Assembly: GCF_014651775.1 (NCBI RefSeq)
Contig: NZ_BMXN01000028.1
Coordinates: forward strand, 1 to 44,879
Length of the DNA stretch: 44,879 nt
Direction of reading: 5' to 3'
Origin: Vreelandella hamiltonii
GTDB taxonomy: Bacteria; Pseudomonadota; Gammaproteobacteria; Pseudomonadales; Halomonadaceae
Shown here: one piece after another, positions 36,850 through 44,841 of the stretch
How positions within the stretch are numbered: position 1 is the first letter of the stretch
Layout: every line of letters starts with the position of its first letter
Translations under genes and position numbers: made by a program
Notes under the pieces: model-generated
What the model saw: only the letters and a program-made list of their open reading frames with translations
Told to the model about the DNA's origin: nothing
Databases searched by the model: none

Positions 36850-37100
36850 GCATCATTCTCCTTCAGCAGTTGGCGGCGATAGTGGGCAAATAGCGTGGCC
36901 GATTGCTGTGCTGCTGCCTCGCGTTTAGCGTCATCTTCACAAAAAAACTTGAAGGCGTCGACGCCTTGAAAGACGAACAGGCTAACACCGCTCACCACCG
37001 CAGCACCGACCTGCTTCGCCGCCGCAACAAACTCGGTGACGGCGGGCACGTACACCGCGTCAAAGATCCAATGGCGTGCCTCTACCAACTCGGCGGGCAG
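36846..37100 (-). pseudogene. 3' remnant of quinate/shikimate dehydrogenase
   Basis: About 85 codons on the minus strand resemble the C-terminal third of AroE/YdiB-type dehydrogenases: LPAELVEARHWIFDAVYVPA and SLFVFQGVDAFKFF correspond to the usual VYTP..TEF and FQGVDAFRLF blocks. The N-terminal substrate domain and the NAD(P) fold are absent; resemblance stops near 37100, and beyond it the minus-strand frame is the antisense of a different gene. The frame stays open to 37415 only by chance. Stop overlaps the aroQ start. Confidence 0.75.
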
Positions 37101-37106
37101 CTTGCG

Positions 37107-37361
37107 CAATTCTTTATTGAGACGGTGGGGGCACCCCCTGATAAAGCCACTGGTTTGGGGCAGCTGCTGGTCAGACAAGGCCATGCGGCAAAGCGCACGG
37201 TCATGATTGGCGACTCTTACAATGACTACCGCGCGGCTCGCTCCAACGGCACGCGATTCATTGGCGTCGCTGCAGAGCCCCACCCATCCCCTTTCCCTGC
37301 CGATACCGTGGTCATCAATGACCTGCGTCAACTGGAAGAGGCGCTGCTGAGCCTGGAATAA
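37107..37361 (+). pseudogene. 3' remnant of a HAD-family phosphatase
   Basis: About 85 codons on the plus strand resemble the C-terminal part of phosphoglycolate-phosphatase-like HAD hydrolases: GAPPDKATGLGQLL with the motif III lysine, then TVMIGDSYNDYRAAR (motif IV aspartates) and GTRFIGVAAEP. Motifs I (DxDxT) and II are missing, and the frame to the left (36903-37100) is antisense to the dehydrogenase remnant. The fragment therefore lacks its nucleophile and cannot be active. It ends just before the pcaR operator. Confidence 0.72.
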
Positions 37362-37381
37362 TTGTTCGGCATTCGAACAAT
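37361..37381. promoter_or_regulatory. PcaR-like operator upstream of pcaR
   Basis: ATTGTTCG-GCATT-CGAACAAT, eight-base perfect arms around five bases, contains GTTCG-N5-CGAAC at 37364-37378. It lies 46 bases before the IclR-type gene, as expected for autoregulation. The remnant HAD stop codon touches its left arm. Confidence 0.72.
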
Positions 37382-37427
37382 ATGCTACATTGTTGCCTGA
37401 CCAAGCATCCACCAATGAGAATGCAAC

Positions 37428-38222
37428 ATGGCAGATATTCTACAGGCAGATGCCCTGCAGCCTGATGACAGAGACTTTGTTACCGCCTTGGCCAGCGGCC
37501 TGGAAGTCATCATGGCGTTTGACGATTCACACCCCAGAATGACCCTCAGCGAAGTGGCTGCGCGTACCGGCATGAACCGCGCAAAAGCACGTCGATTTTT
37601 GCTGACGCTACATGCGCTGGGATACGTTAGAAAACAGCAGCGTTACTTTGAGCTGTCTCCCAAAGTATTACAGCTCGGTTACTCTTTTCTCTCTGCCAAC
37701 AATTATCGCAGTGTGATCCAGCAGTATCTGGAGGATATTACTGCGCAGTGCGGGGAATCGTCATCACTAGGCATTCTGGATGGCGATGAGGTGATTTATG
37801 TCGCACGCTCCGCCGCCCCCCATCGGTTGATGTCTATTTCGCTCTCTGTGGGCACACGCCTGCCTGCGGCCCACACATCCATGGGCCGTGTGCTGCTTGC
37901 TCAGCTCTCTGAATCGGCACTGGATGCCTACTTATCGAGAATTGTACTCGAGCGCCATACTGAGAAAACGATTACCGATAAAGAGTACCTTAAAAAATGC
38001 ATCAACAAGGTTCGTCAGCAAGGCTATGCCATCTCTGACCAGGAGCTGGACCCAGGCTTGAGGTCGTTGGCTGTCCCTGCATTTGATATGAATGGAAAGC
38101 TGCTGGGCGCCATCAATATCAGTACCAATGCGGCCAGGGTCGATATGGAGACGCTGCTTAAACACCACCTGCCGCTCCTGCAGGAAAAAGGGCGTTTGAT
38201 CCGCTCGACGATCAGTGCCTAG
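37428..38222 (+). CDS. pcaR: IclR-family regulator of protocatechuate genes
   Basis: A 264-residue IclR regulator of the PcaR/PcaU/PobR subgroup. The N-terminal winged helix contains MTLSEVAARTGMNRAKARRF (about residues 43-62) and the effector domain has the subgroup features VARSAAPHRLMSISLSVGTR and LPAAHTSMGRVLL. It opens DRDFVTALASGLEVIMAF, as do other regulators of this subgroup. Repeated GTTCG-N5-CGAAC boxes at four promoters, one its own, give the likely targets; beta-ketoadipate or protocatechuate is the known type of inducer. No strong ribosome site precedes the ATG. Confidence 0.9.
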   Translation: MADILQADALQPDDRDFVTALASGLEVIMAFDDSHPRMTLSEVAARTGMNRAKARRFLLTLHALGYVRKQQRYFELSPKVLQLGYSFLSANNYRSVIQQYLEDITAQCGESSSLGILDGDEVIYVARSAAPHRLMSISLSVGTRLPAAHTSMGRVLLAQLSESALDAYLSRIVLERHTEKTITDKEYLKKCINKVRQQGYAISDQELDPGLRSLAVPAFDMNGKLLGAINISTNAARVDMETLLKHHLPLLQEKGRLIRSTISA

Positions 38223-38346
38223 CATTGAGCTTCAAGCTTCGTGAAGCAGTCGAGAAAAATGCGCGCACCGCCAGCTATCTTTAAAATATTTCATTCATTT
38301 TCATGAAGATAGCTGAGCAAAGCATATAACTGCTTGTGCTCAACTT

Positions 38347-38375
38347 TTGCACAAACATCGGCTAGCTTCTACATT
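38347..38375 (+). promoter_or_regulatory. Sigma70-like promoter for the small ORF
   Basis: TTGCAC (38347-38352) and TACATT (38370-38375) are separated by 17 bases; each hexamer matches four of six consensus positions. The small ORF begins about 80 bases downstream. Confidence 0.4.
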
Positions 38376-38411
38376 GAGCACAGTATATGAACTAAGGATA
38401 CACCTATCTCG

Positions 38412-38430
38412 TTAGCTCATGAGGAGCTAA
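38412..38430 (+). promoter_or_regulatory. Leader hairpin of the small ORF
   Basis: TTAGCTC-ATGAG-GAGCTAA is a perfect seven-base-pair hairpin in the predicted untranslated leader, ending 11 bases before the AAGGAG ribosome site. It could stabilise the message or be a protein site. Confidence 0.4.
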
Positions 38431-38454
38431 TCTTCACAATCAAGGAGAGATAAC

Positions 38455-38541
38455 ATGTTGAAATTTCTGGCAAGCACCGTCGGCATCATTTTCATGATTG
38501 GCCTACTGGTCGTCATAGGCCTATTGATGCTGATTTTCTAG
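38455..38541 (+). CDS. 28-residue single-helix membrane protein
   Basis: Encodes MLKFLASTVGIIFMIGLLVV followed by eight more hydrophobic residues and TAG at 38539-38541. Only one charged residue (K3) is present; residues about 8-28 would span a membrane. AAGGAG (38442-38447) sits seven bases before the ATG, close to ideal, and a promoter-like pair and hairpin stand upstream. The gene is alone in a 525-base gap between pcaR and hglS and is too short for ordinary annotation. I do not recognise a family. The ribosome site and composition argue that it is real; it could be a stress-type small membrane protein or a toxin-like peptide. Confidence 0.6.
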   Translation: MLKFLASTVGIIFMIGLLVVIGLLMLIF

Positions 38542-38629
38542 GCTGAGTGCCATATTGCTCATTTTTAATGAATTGATGCCCTCCTAAACAAAGCACTGAT
38601 ATTTCAAACCATACTGTAAAGCAAAGGGT

Positions 38630-38666
38630 TGCCAAGAGGAGTAGGTATTCTGCAGACCTCTTGGCA
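38630..38666. terminator. Inverted repeat downstream of the small ORF
   Basis: TGCCAAGAGG (38630-38639) / CCTCTTGGCA (38657-38666), ten perfect base pairs with a 17-base loop. A short T run (GAGTTTTTG) follows nine to thirteen bases later on the plus strand. It lies between the small ORF and the opposing hglS 3' end; a weak terminator for either is possible, or a protein site. Confidence 0.4.
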
Positions 38667-38747
38667 CACTTGAGTTTTTGTGGCCTGATTAAAACCATCG
38701 TGCCGCAATATGCTCATCCAAGACTCTTCTATAAGTTCTCTCCCCGC

Positions 38748-40109
38748 CTAACCTGCTCCACCCAACCACGCCAGCACGGCCTCTTTCGAGCGCTGTTCGC
38801 GTTCGGCATACAGCCCCAGCTCATCCTGCACCGGGGCGCCCAGGGCGGCTTCGAAGGCGTCGCGGTTTGCGTTACCGGCGTAAGCGCCGTTTTCACTGCC
38901 GCCCAGGTTGGATTGGAAAATACCGGCGGCACTGACGGGCAGAAAATCTTCATAGGTGATCGGCTGGGCCTCGACCCACCCCTGGGCCAGCAGCGATTCC
39001 AGGTCGGCGTGCTCGGCGCGGCCCTTGGCTGCCCGCCCGGCGTCGGTCAGGTGATAGTGGAAGTAGGCCAGCTGCTCGGTGCGAATCGCCTCGTGGTGGT
39101 CCGGAAACGCGGCGAACACGCGCTCCATGATGGCCTGATGGGCGTCATTATCCAGGCCAGCGGTCTGGGCACGCCCCTGGTTCAGCAGCTCATCATAAAG
39201 CGCCCGCCCTTTAGGGGTCAGCGCCATGCCGCGCTGCTCGATTTCGCCAAAGCGGGCGGTATGGGTGCCTTGATCGTCTCCGGCAAAGCGAATCGACTCT
39301 TCTAGCGCCTTAAAACTGGTTTGGCGCAGCAACATGGGGCACTCACGGCGGGGCGGCCCTTCGATCACCGCCTTGGGGTTCATGCCCATGCTCGGCATGC
39401 GACGCTGTGCTTCGTCGATATCCAGGGTTCTGGGCGTCAGGTGGTTGATGTGCGGCCCCTTGAAACACACCACATCGGCAATCAGGCGATGCTCGTCGTG
39501 CAGCGCCTGGTAGGTTTCCAGATCGACGGTCGCTTCCTGATGCCAGCGGAAGGTTTCCAGCGCCTCGCTGACGAACTGGTCGGCCTCTTCACTGTTCAAC
39601 CCGCCCTGGGTTTCGTGGCGCTGAATGAGCGCCCGCACCGTTGGGGTAAAGATATCCCGCTGGGCCAGAATCTCCTCGGCGCGACGGCGCAGCGCCTCGC
39701 TCTCGATCAGCTCCAGGCGCAATAAAGAGGTAAAGACCCGGAAAGGGTTCAGCGCCAGGGCTTCGTCTTCGATGGGCCGAAACGCCGTAGAGTGCACCGG
39801 CACGCCCGCTTCCGAGAGGTCGTAATACCCCACCGGGTACATGCCCATGACCGCAAACAACCGGCGCAACATGGCAAGCTCGGCCTCGGTGCCCACCCGG
39901 ATCGCCCCGTGGCGCTCAACGCTCAGCCGAGCCAGCTCGCCCTGCGCCTCCAGCCGGTGGCGCAGCGCGGGCTGCTGTTGAAGGGTTTCCTGGTTCACGC
40001 GCTCGACCAGTTCCAGCAGCGCACCGTACTGCGGCACTTCCGCTTGATACATGGCCGACATCGCTTTGGAGAAACGGTCGCGTATTGCATCAGTAGTGAT
40101 AAAGGACAT
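38748..40109 (-). CDS. hglS: 2-oxoadipate dioxygenase/decarboxylase (DUF1338, HglS/YdcJ family)
   Basis: A 453-residue Fe(II) enzyme that converts 2-oxoadipate to D-2-hydroxyglutarate in D-lysine/pipecolate catabolism, as shown for Pseudomonas putida HglS. Family features: MGMYPVGYYDLSEAG, then PVHSTAFRP with a metal-ligand His (H106) and the substrate-binding Arg (R111), HINHLTPRTLDID with a second His, and TYEDFLPVSAAGIFQSNLG with the third ligand Glu. Length is as expected. A LysR regulator is divergent from it (284-base gap). The other lysine-catabolic genes are not in the window. Confidence 0.88.
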   Translation of the reverse strand: MSFITTDAIRDRFSKAMSAMYQAEVPQYGALLELVERVNQETLQQQPALRHRLEAQGELARLSVERHGAIRVGTEAELAMLRRLFAVMGMYPVGYYDLSEAGVPVHSTAFRPIEDEALALNPFRVFTSLLRLELIESEALRRRAEEILAQRDIFTPTVRALIQRHETQGGLNSEEADQFVSEALETFRWHQEATVDLETYQALHDEHRLIADVVCFKGPHINHLTPRTLDIDEAQRRMPSMGMNPKAVIEGPPRRECPMLLRQTSFKALEESIRFAGDDQGTHTARFGEIEQRGMALTPKGRALYDELLNQGRAQTAGLDNDAHQAIMERVFAAFPDHHEAIRTEQLAYFHYHLTDAGRAAKGRAEHADLESLLAQGWVEAQPITYEDFLPVSAAGIFQSNLGGSENGAYAGNANRDAFEAALGAPVQDELGLYAEREQRSKEAVLAWLGGAG

Positions 40110-40393
40110 GTTGTGGCTCTCTGGGGTCGATAAAGAACGGCAAGCGTCGCCAGCCTCATGGCCTCTTTATGACACGTGCTTGCGTTGCGTTCTATCAAAC
40201 CGACTCGGGGAGCGAACCACAAACGAAAAAAAGCACTCAATGCATGCCAAAAAGGAATGCTTGAAGGCTTTTATAAAGAGCGGCTAGCACTGGGTACGCA
40301 ACAGCATGGCGCCCAGGAGTGCCCTTTGGTAGGGTGGGATTCCTTACCGTCATTCCGTTGAGTGACGCTTGCCCAGGAGCGCCCGCGTTCACC

Positions 40394-41278
40394 ATGCGCA
40401 ATCTTCCTTCCATCACCGCCATGCAGTGCTTCGAGGCGGCCGCCCGTCACATGAGCTTCACCCGGGCCGCCGACGAGCTGAACCTGACCCAGAGCGCGGT
40501 CAGTAAACAAGTGGCACAGCTGGAAACTACCCTGGAGCACAAGCTGTTTCGCCGGGTACGCCGCAGCCTGCTGCTGACCCCCGAAGGGGCGATTTTTCTG
40601 AGCGATGTGCGCAAGGTGCTGACCCAGATCGAGATGTCCACCCAGGCCATCATGACGTACAGCGGCCACAGCGAAGTGCTCAACATCGCCACCCTGCCCA
40701 GCTTCGGCAGTCGCTGGCTGGCCAACAAGCTGCCCTCATTCATGGCGGCGCATCCTGGTATCAGCCTGGCGTTTCATGACCGCGTCGAGGATTTCGACCT
40801 GGAGCAGGAGAACATCGACATTGCCCTCTTGTATGGGCACGGCAGCTGGCCCAACCTGGCCTGCCACAAGCTGGCCGACGACCTCATGGTCGCCGTCGCC
40901 TCCCCAGCCTGGCTGGCCCAGCACCCGATTCATTCACTCGACGATTTGACCCAGCGCCCACTGCTACACCTTTCGACCCGCCCGGATGCCTGGCACCACT
41001 GGTTTGCCAGCCAGCACGTCATGACCGAGCGCAGCTACCACGGCACCCGTTTCGAAACCTTCCCCATGCTGGTCAGGACCGCCATGGCAGGCGGCGGCGT
41101 GGCACTGGTGCCCCACTTCACCGTGGATGAAGAGCTGGAGAGCCAACGGCTCGCCCTGGCATGGCCATACCAACTGCTCAGCCGCAACGCCTACTACCTC
41201 GTCTACCCCGAACACCTAGGAGAACTCGCCAAGGTGCGCCGCTTTGTTGAGCATGTGGTGCCGTTTGGGGAGGGATAG
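40394..41278 (+). CDS. LysR-family regulator (GcvA-like), divergent from hglS
   Basis: A 294-residue LysR regulator of the GcvA-like group: MRNLPSITAMQCFEAAARHM opening, helix-turn-helix SFTRAADELNLTQSAVSKQV (about residues 21-40), and an effector domain starting LNIATLPSFGSRWL. The ATG at 40394 gives the family start; an upstream in-frame extension to 40319 is rejected as it adds unrelated text. AGGAG lies at about 40375, rather far. Divergence from hglS suggests control of 2-oxoadipate metabolism. Confidence 0.88.
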   Translation: MRNLPSITAMQCFEAAARHMSFTRAADELNLTQSAVSKQVAQLETTLEHKLFRRVRRSLLLTPEGAIFLSDVRKVLTQIEMSTQAIMTYSGHSEVLNIATLPSFGSRWLANKLPSFMAAHPGISLAFHDRVEDFDLEQENIDIALLYGHGSWPNLACHKLADDLMVAVASPAWLAQHPIHSLDDLTQRPLLHLSTRPDAWHHWFASQHVMTERSYHGTRFETFPMLVRTAMAGGGVALVPHFTVDEELESQRLALAWPYQLLSRNAYYLVYPEHLGELAKVRRFVEHVVPFGEG

Positions 41279-41356
41279 GCTTTGATGAGGCTGGGCAGAT
41301 GTATGGAGAACAGCCTCCAGCCCGCCCCAAAATAGCCTTAACAGCACAACCCCTTA

Positions 41357-42259
41357 CTACAAGGAACTGCGTAACATCAGGGCAGCCACCAGCTCCCGCG
41401 CGAAGCGTTGCGCAGCAGGCAGCGCGCCAAAACTCCATACCGGCGGTAAACGCAATAGCGTGGCGTTTTTAACGCTGGGTAAGTGCTGCCATAAACCACT
41501 TTTTGCCAGTGATGCTTCGACCCCGGCGGGCAGCGGCTCGACCACGACCAGCGTGGCCTCGGGGTAGTCGTAGAGCGCTTCGATCCCCACCAGTGAAAAT
41601 CCCCAGGCGTTAGTGGGCCGATCCCAGGCATTGGCCAAGTCGATCTGCTCCAGCACGGCGTGATAGAGGCTGTTGTCGCCAAACACCCTGACATGACGGG
41701 CATCCATGAATTGCACTATCAGTAGCGGCGGCGTATCGGGGCGCTGTTGGCGAAGTGTTGCCAGCAGCGCCTGCGTTTCGTTGATGAGCTGCGCGGCCTG
41801 CTCTCGGCGGTCGGTCAACTCCCCCAGCTGGCGGGTGAGTGTGTGTATCTCTTGCCAGGTATGGGTGCCGGGGGAATAGGGGTAAAACGACGTGACCGGG
41901 GCCACTCGTTCCAGCCGCTCCGTCAAACCGGCGAACATCGGTGAAATGAACGTATGCGCCGGGGGCGACTGGGCCATGAGTTCGAGGTTGGGCTGCGACC
42001 GCAGGCCCAGGTCTGCAACGCCATCGGGAATTCCTGGCTCCCCTACCCACTCATGGTAGCCCTTGTGTTGAGCGGTACCGCTCAGCGGCGCGTCGATGGC
42101 CAGCAGCGTTTCGGCAATGGTCCAGTTGAGGGTGGCCCACTGCGCGTGGGCACTCGACAAGGGCAGCCAGCAAGCGGCCATCAAACAGCAGCGAGCCAGG
42201 AAAGAAAGCATCGACCGGTGGCACATGGCAGCGAGAGCATCAGAAAAGAGAGACCACAT
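41357..42259 (-). CDS. FhuD-like periplasmic siderophore-binding protein
   Basis: A periplasmic binding protein of the iron-siderophore (FecB/FhuD) class, up to 300 residues. A signal peptide MLSFLARCCLMAACW..SSAHA precedes QWATLNWTIAETLLAIDAPL; GLRSQPNLELMAQSPPAHTF and AWGFSLVGIEALYDYPEATL are FhuD-type blocks. Start is uncertain: ATGs at 42259, 42226 and 42211 are possible, none with a good ribosome site; 42211 gives the most typical signal peptide. It is divergent from a TonB receptor over a shared Fur-like box. The FhuB/FhuC permease and ATPase genes are not next to it. Confidence 0.83.
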   Translation of the reverse strand: MWSLFSDALAAMCHRSMLSFLARCCLMAACWLPLSSAHAQWATLNWTIAETLLAIDAPLSGTAQHKGYHEWVGEPGIPDGVADLGLRSQPNLELMAQSPPAHTFISPMFAGLTERLERVAPVTSFYPYSPGTHTWQEIHTLTRQLGELTDRREQAAQLINETQALLATLRQQRPDTPPLLIVQFMDARHVRVFGDNSLYHAVLEQIDLANAWDRPTNAWGFSLVGIEALYDYPEATLVVVEPLPAGVEASLAKSGLWQHLPSVKNATLLRLPPVWSFGALPAAQRFARELVAALMLRSSL

Positions 42260-42315
42260 TTAGACGTCAATAGGCACTTTTTGCAAGGCATCACGAAAAA
42301 ATCACACCCGCATAT

Positions 42316-42334
42316 GCTAATGCCTCTCATTTTG
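42316..42334 (+). promoter_or_regulatory. Fur-like box between fhuD-like gene and TonB receptor
   Basis: GCTAATGCCTCTCATTTTG matches 12 of 19 Fur consensus positions, with both AATG and TCATT cores. It lies centrally in the 155-base divergent gap and could repress both genes when iron is plentiful. Confidence 0.55.
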
Positions 42335-42414
42335 TTTATCATATAGATCCACATCGGGCAGGTGGCCGTGGCGCCAACGCCAGGCGCTGCCGTACACAAA
42401 ACTGGATCGATACC

Positions 42415-44589
42415 ATGCCTCTCGGGAACACCTCCAACACAGCGGCCCAGCGCCGCAAAGCACGGCTGTTGCGCGCGATGACACTGCTCGCAATGGGCAT
42501 GACGCCCGTGGCCACCTGGGCACAAACGAGTGCCGACACCCAATCCCTGGATACCGTCACCGTCACGGGCACCATCCCCACCTACGGCGATACGCCGCCG
42601 CCAGCCTTCGCCGGTGGCCAAATCGCGGCAGGGGGCCGCGTGGGCCTGATCGGTGAAAGGGACGCGATGGACGTGCCTTTCAACGTCATCAGCTATACAA
42701 GTGAGCTGATGGAGAACCAGCAATCCCAGACGCTGGGCGATACGCTGCAAAACGATGCCTCGGTATCGGTAGGGCTGGGCTTTGGCATCTACGGCGAAGC
42801 GTACAAGGTGCGCGGCTTCAACCTGACCGGTGACGACGTGGCCTATGGCGGCCTCTACGGTGTCCTGCCACGGCAGATTATCAACAGCGACCTGGCCGAG
42901 CGCGTCGAAGTCTTCAAAGGCGCCAGTGCCTTTACCTCGGGCATTCCCATCGGCGGGAACGGCGGCATTGGCGGCACCGTCAACATCGAGCCCAAGCGTG
43001 CAGGAAATGACCCGATGCTCAACCTCTCCAGTGGCTATCGCTCCGATGGCTACGGCGAAGTGGGCGTCGATGCCAGCCAGCGTTATGGTGAACAACAGCA
43101 ATGGGGCGCGCGGGTAAGCGCCACGCGCGGCCGGGGTGATACCGCCATCGATGACGAAAACCAGCGCGATACCTCCGCCGTCGTGGGGCTCGACTACCGT
43201 GGCGAACAGGGCCGGATACTGCTCGATGTCGGCCATCAAAAGCTCACCCTGGATAATGGCCGTTCAAGCGTCAACACCGGCGTGGCCACCCAGGTGCCCG
43301 CTGCGCCGGACGCCTCCTTGAACTACACCCCCTCGTTCGGTGGAACCGCACTGGAAACCAATTTCGGCATGGTCCGGGGCGAATATGACCTCACCGACTC
43401 CTGGACCGCGTTCGCGGCCCTAGGCGGTAATCGCACGCTCGAAGGCATCGTGTCGGCCACTCCGCGCCTGACCGATGACGCGGGCAACGCCAGCGTCAAC
43501 GACTTCGAAACCAGCAACCACATCGACAACATCGCCAGCCAGGCAGGGTTCCGTGGCTACGTGCTGACCGGCCCGGTCAGCCACGACATCACCGTTGGCT
43601 ACTCCAGCGCCTATCGCAAGTTCGACACCGACTGGAGCTTCCTCGCGGCAGGCACCACCAACATCTATAACCCGGTCGATTTATCCCGCCCGGAAGGCAC
43701 GCCGTTCGTGGGGGGGAGCGTGACGCGCACCCGCTCCCAAGGGGTCACGCTGAGCGATACGCTGGGCTTCATCGATGACCGGCTGCTGCTGACACTGGGC
43801 GCACGCTATCAGGAACTCGACATCGACGAGCGCCCCAATGCCGATAGCAGCAACCGCTATGCCGACCGTCGGGTCACTCCCGCCGTGGGCGCGGTGTTCA
43901 AGACCACGGAGAATGTCTCGCTCTACGCCAACTACGTCGAAGCCTTGCAGGATGGCGGCACGGTCACCGATACCACTGCGATGAACTTTGGCCAGCACCT
44001 GGGCATTGCCCGCGCCGAGCAGCACGAAGTGGGCGCCAAGTTCGACTACGGCAACCTGGGTGGAGGCATCAGCCTGTTCCAGATCGAGTTGCCCTCGGCT
44101 GCAGTCGTCGATGGCGTCGGCAACCTGGATAACGAGCAGCGCAATCGCGGCCTGGAACTAAGCCTTTACGGCGAGCCGACCCCCGGAGTACGCCTGTTCA
44201 GCAGCGCGACCTGGATAGACGCCAAACTCACCAAAACCCAGGATGGCAACGAAGGAAACGACGCCACGGGCGTGCCTGAGTACCGATTTGTATTCGGTGG
44301 CGAATGGGACACGCCCTTCATCGAACGCCTCACGGCCACGGGTCGCGTCCTGCACACGGGCTCCCAGTACGCCGATGTCGCCAACGACCTGCAGCTGGAC
44401 TCCTGGACACGCCTCGATCTCGGCCTGCGCTACACCACCCCGCTGGGTGGCGCTGACTGGGTATGGCGCGCGGGCATCGACAACGTGACCGACGAAAACT
44501 ACTGGTCCGGCGCCTCGACCTCCTTTGCGAACTACCTGGTCCAAGGCGAACCGCGCACCTTCAAGCTGTCGGCGACGGTCGAGTTTTAA
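42415..44589 (+). CDS. TonB-dependent siderophore receptor
   Basis: Outer-membrane receptor of 724 residues. A signal peptide with a long basic n-region ends near PVATWAQ (about residue 36); a TonB box SLDTVTVTG follows; the plug has MDVPFNVISYTSELME, YKVRGFNLTG and VEVFKGASAFTSGIP with GGNGGIGGTVNIEPKRA; a 22-strand barrel ends in a C-terminal Phe (KLSATVEF). It resembles ferric-siderophore receptors of the FcuA/BfrA kind. No frame damage is seen, unlike the receptor at 10275. With the divergent FhuD-like gene it makes an iron-uptake locus. Confidence 0.92.
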   Translation: MPLGNTSNTAAQRRKARLLRAMTLLAMGMTPVATWAQTSADTQSLDTVTVTGTIPTYGDTPPPAFAGGQIAAGGRVGLIGERDAMDVPFNVISYTSELMENQQSQTLGDTLQNDASVSVGLGFGIYGEAYKVRGFNLTGDDVAYGGLYGVLPRQIINSDLAERVEVFKGASAFTSGIPIGGNGGIGGTVNIEPKRAGNDPMLNLSSGYRSDGYGEVGVDASQRYGEQQQWGARVSATRGRGDTAIDDENQRDTSAVVGLDYRGEQGRILLDVGHQKLTLDNGRSSVNTGVATQVPAAPDASLNYTPSFGGTALETNFGMVRGEYDLTDSWTAFAALGGNRTLEGIVSATPRLTDDAGNASVNDFETSNHIDNIASQAGFRGYVLTGPVSHDITVGYSSAYRKFDTDWSFLAAGTTNIYNPVDLSRPEGTPFVGGSVTRTRSQGVTLSDTLGFIDDRLLLTLGARYQELDIDERPNADSSNRYADRRVTPAVGAVFKTTENVSLYANYVEALQDGGTVTDTTAMNFGQHLGIARAEQHEVGAKFDYGNLGGGISLFQIELPSAAVVDGVGNLDNEQRNRGLELSLYGEPTPGVRLFSSATWIDAKLTKTQDGNEGNDATGVPEYRFVFGGEWDTPFIERLTATGRVLHTGSQYADVANDLQLDSWTRLDLGLRYTTPLGGADWVWRAGIDNVTDENYWSGASTSFANYLVQGEPRTFKLSATVEF

Positions 44590-44841
44590 GGAACAGCTGA
44601 ACAATTCGTCGCTGAGCAGCTGATGCACTCAGTGCGGTCAAATCAACGAAGCAGCGGTCATTTTCTGCCCCGTTCGACCACTGGTTTCCCCTGCCAGCTG
44701 AATTATCCGGCTGGCAGGGCAGACTCAAGGCGCACTGGCCCCGTCAACTCGCCCCTAGCATCGTGTCGCCAGCACTAGGTTTTGTACGAAAAGTCATATC
44801 TGCTAAATTTGCCTATGCGATAGCTGCATAGGAGAACCGTC

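Noticed and set aside
36903..37415. Treating the two opposite open frames here as complete genes
   Set aside because: Each resembles a known family only in its 3' half and is antisense to the other in the rest; two remnants fit better.
42181..43239. 352-codon minus-strand frame over the receptor 5' end and FhuD promoter
   Set aside because: No resemblance to any family and it would cross the shared Fur-like promoter; antisense shadow.
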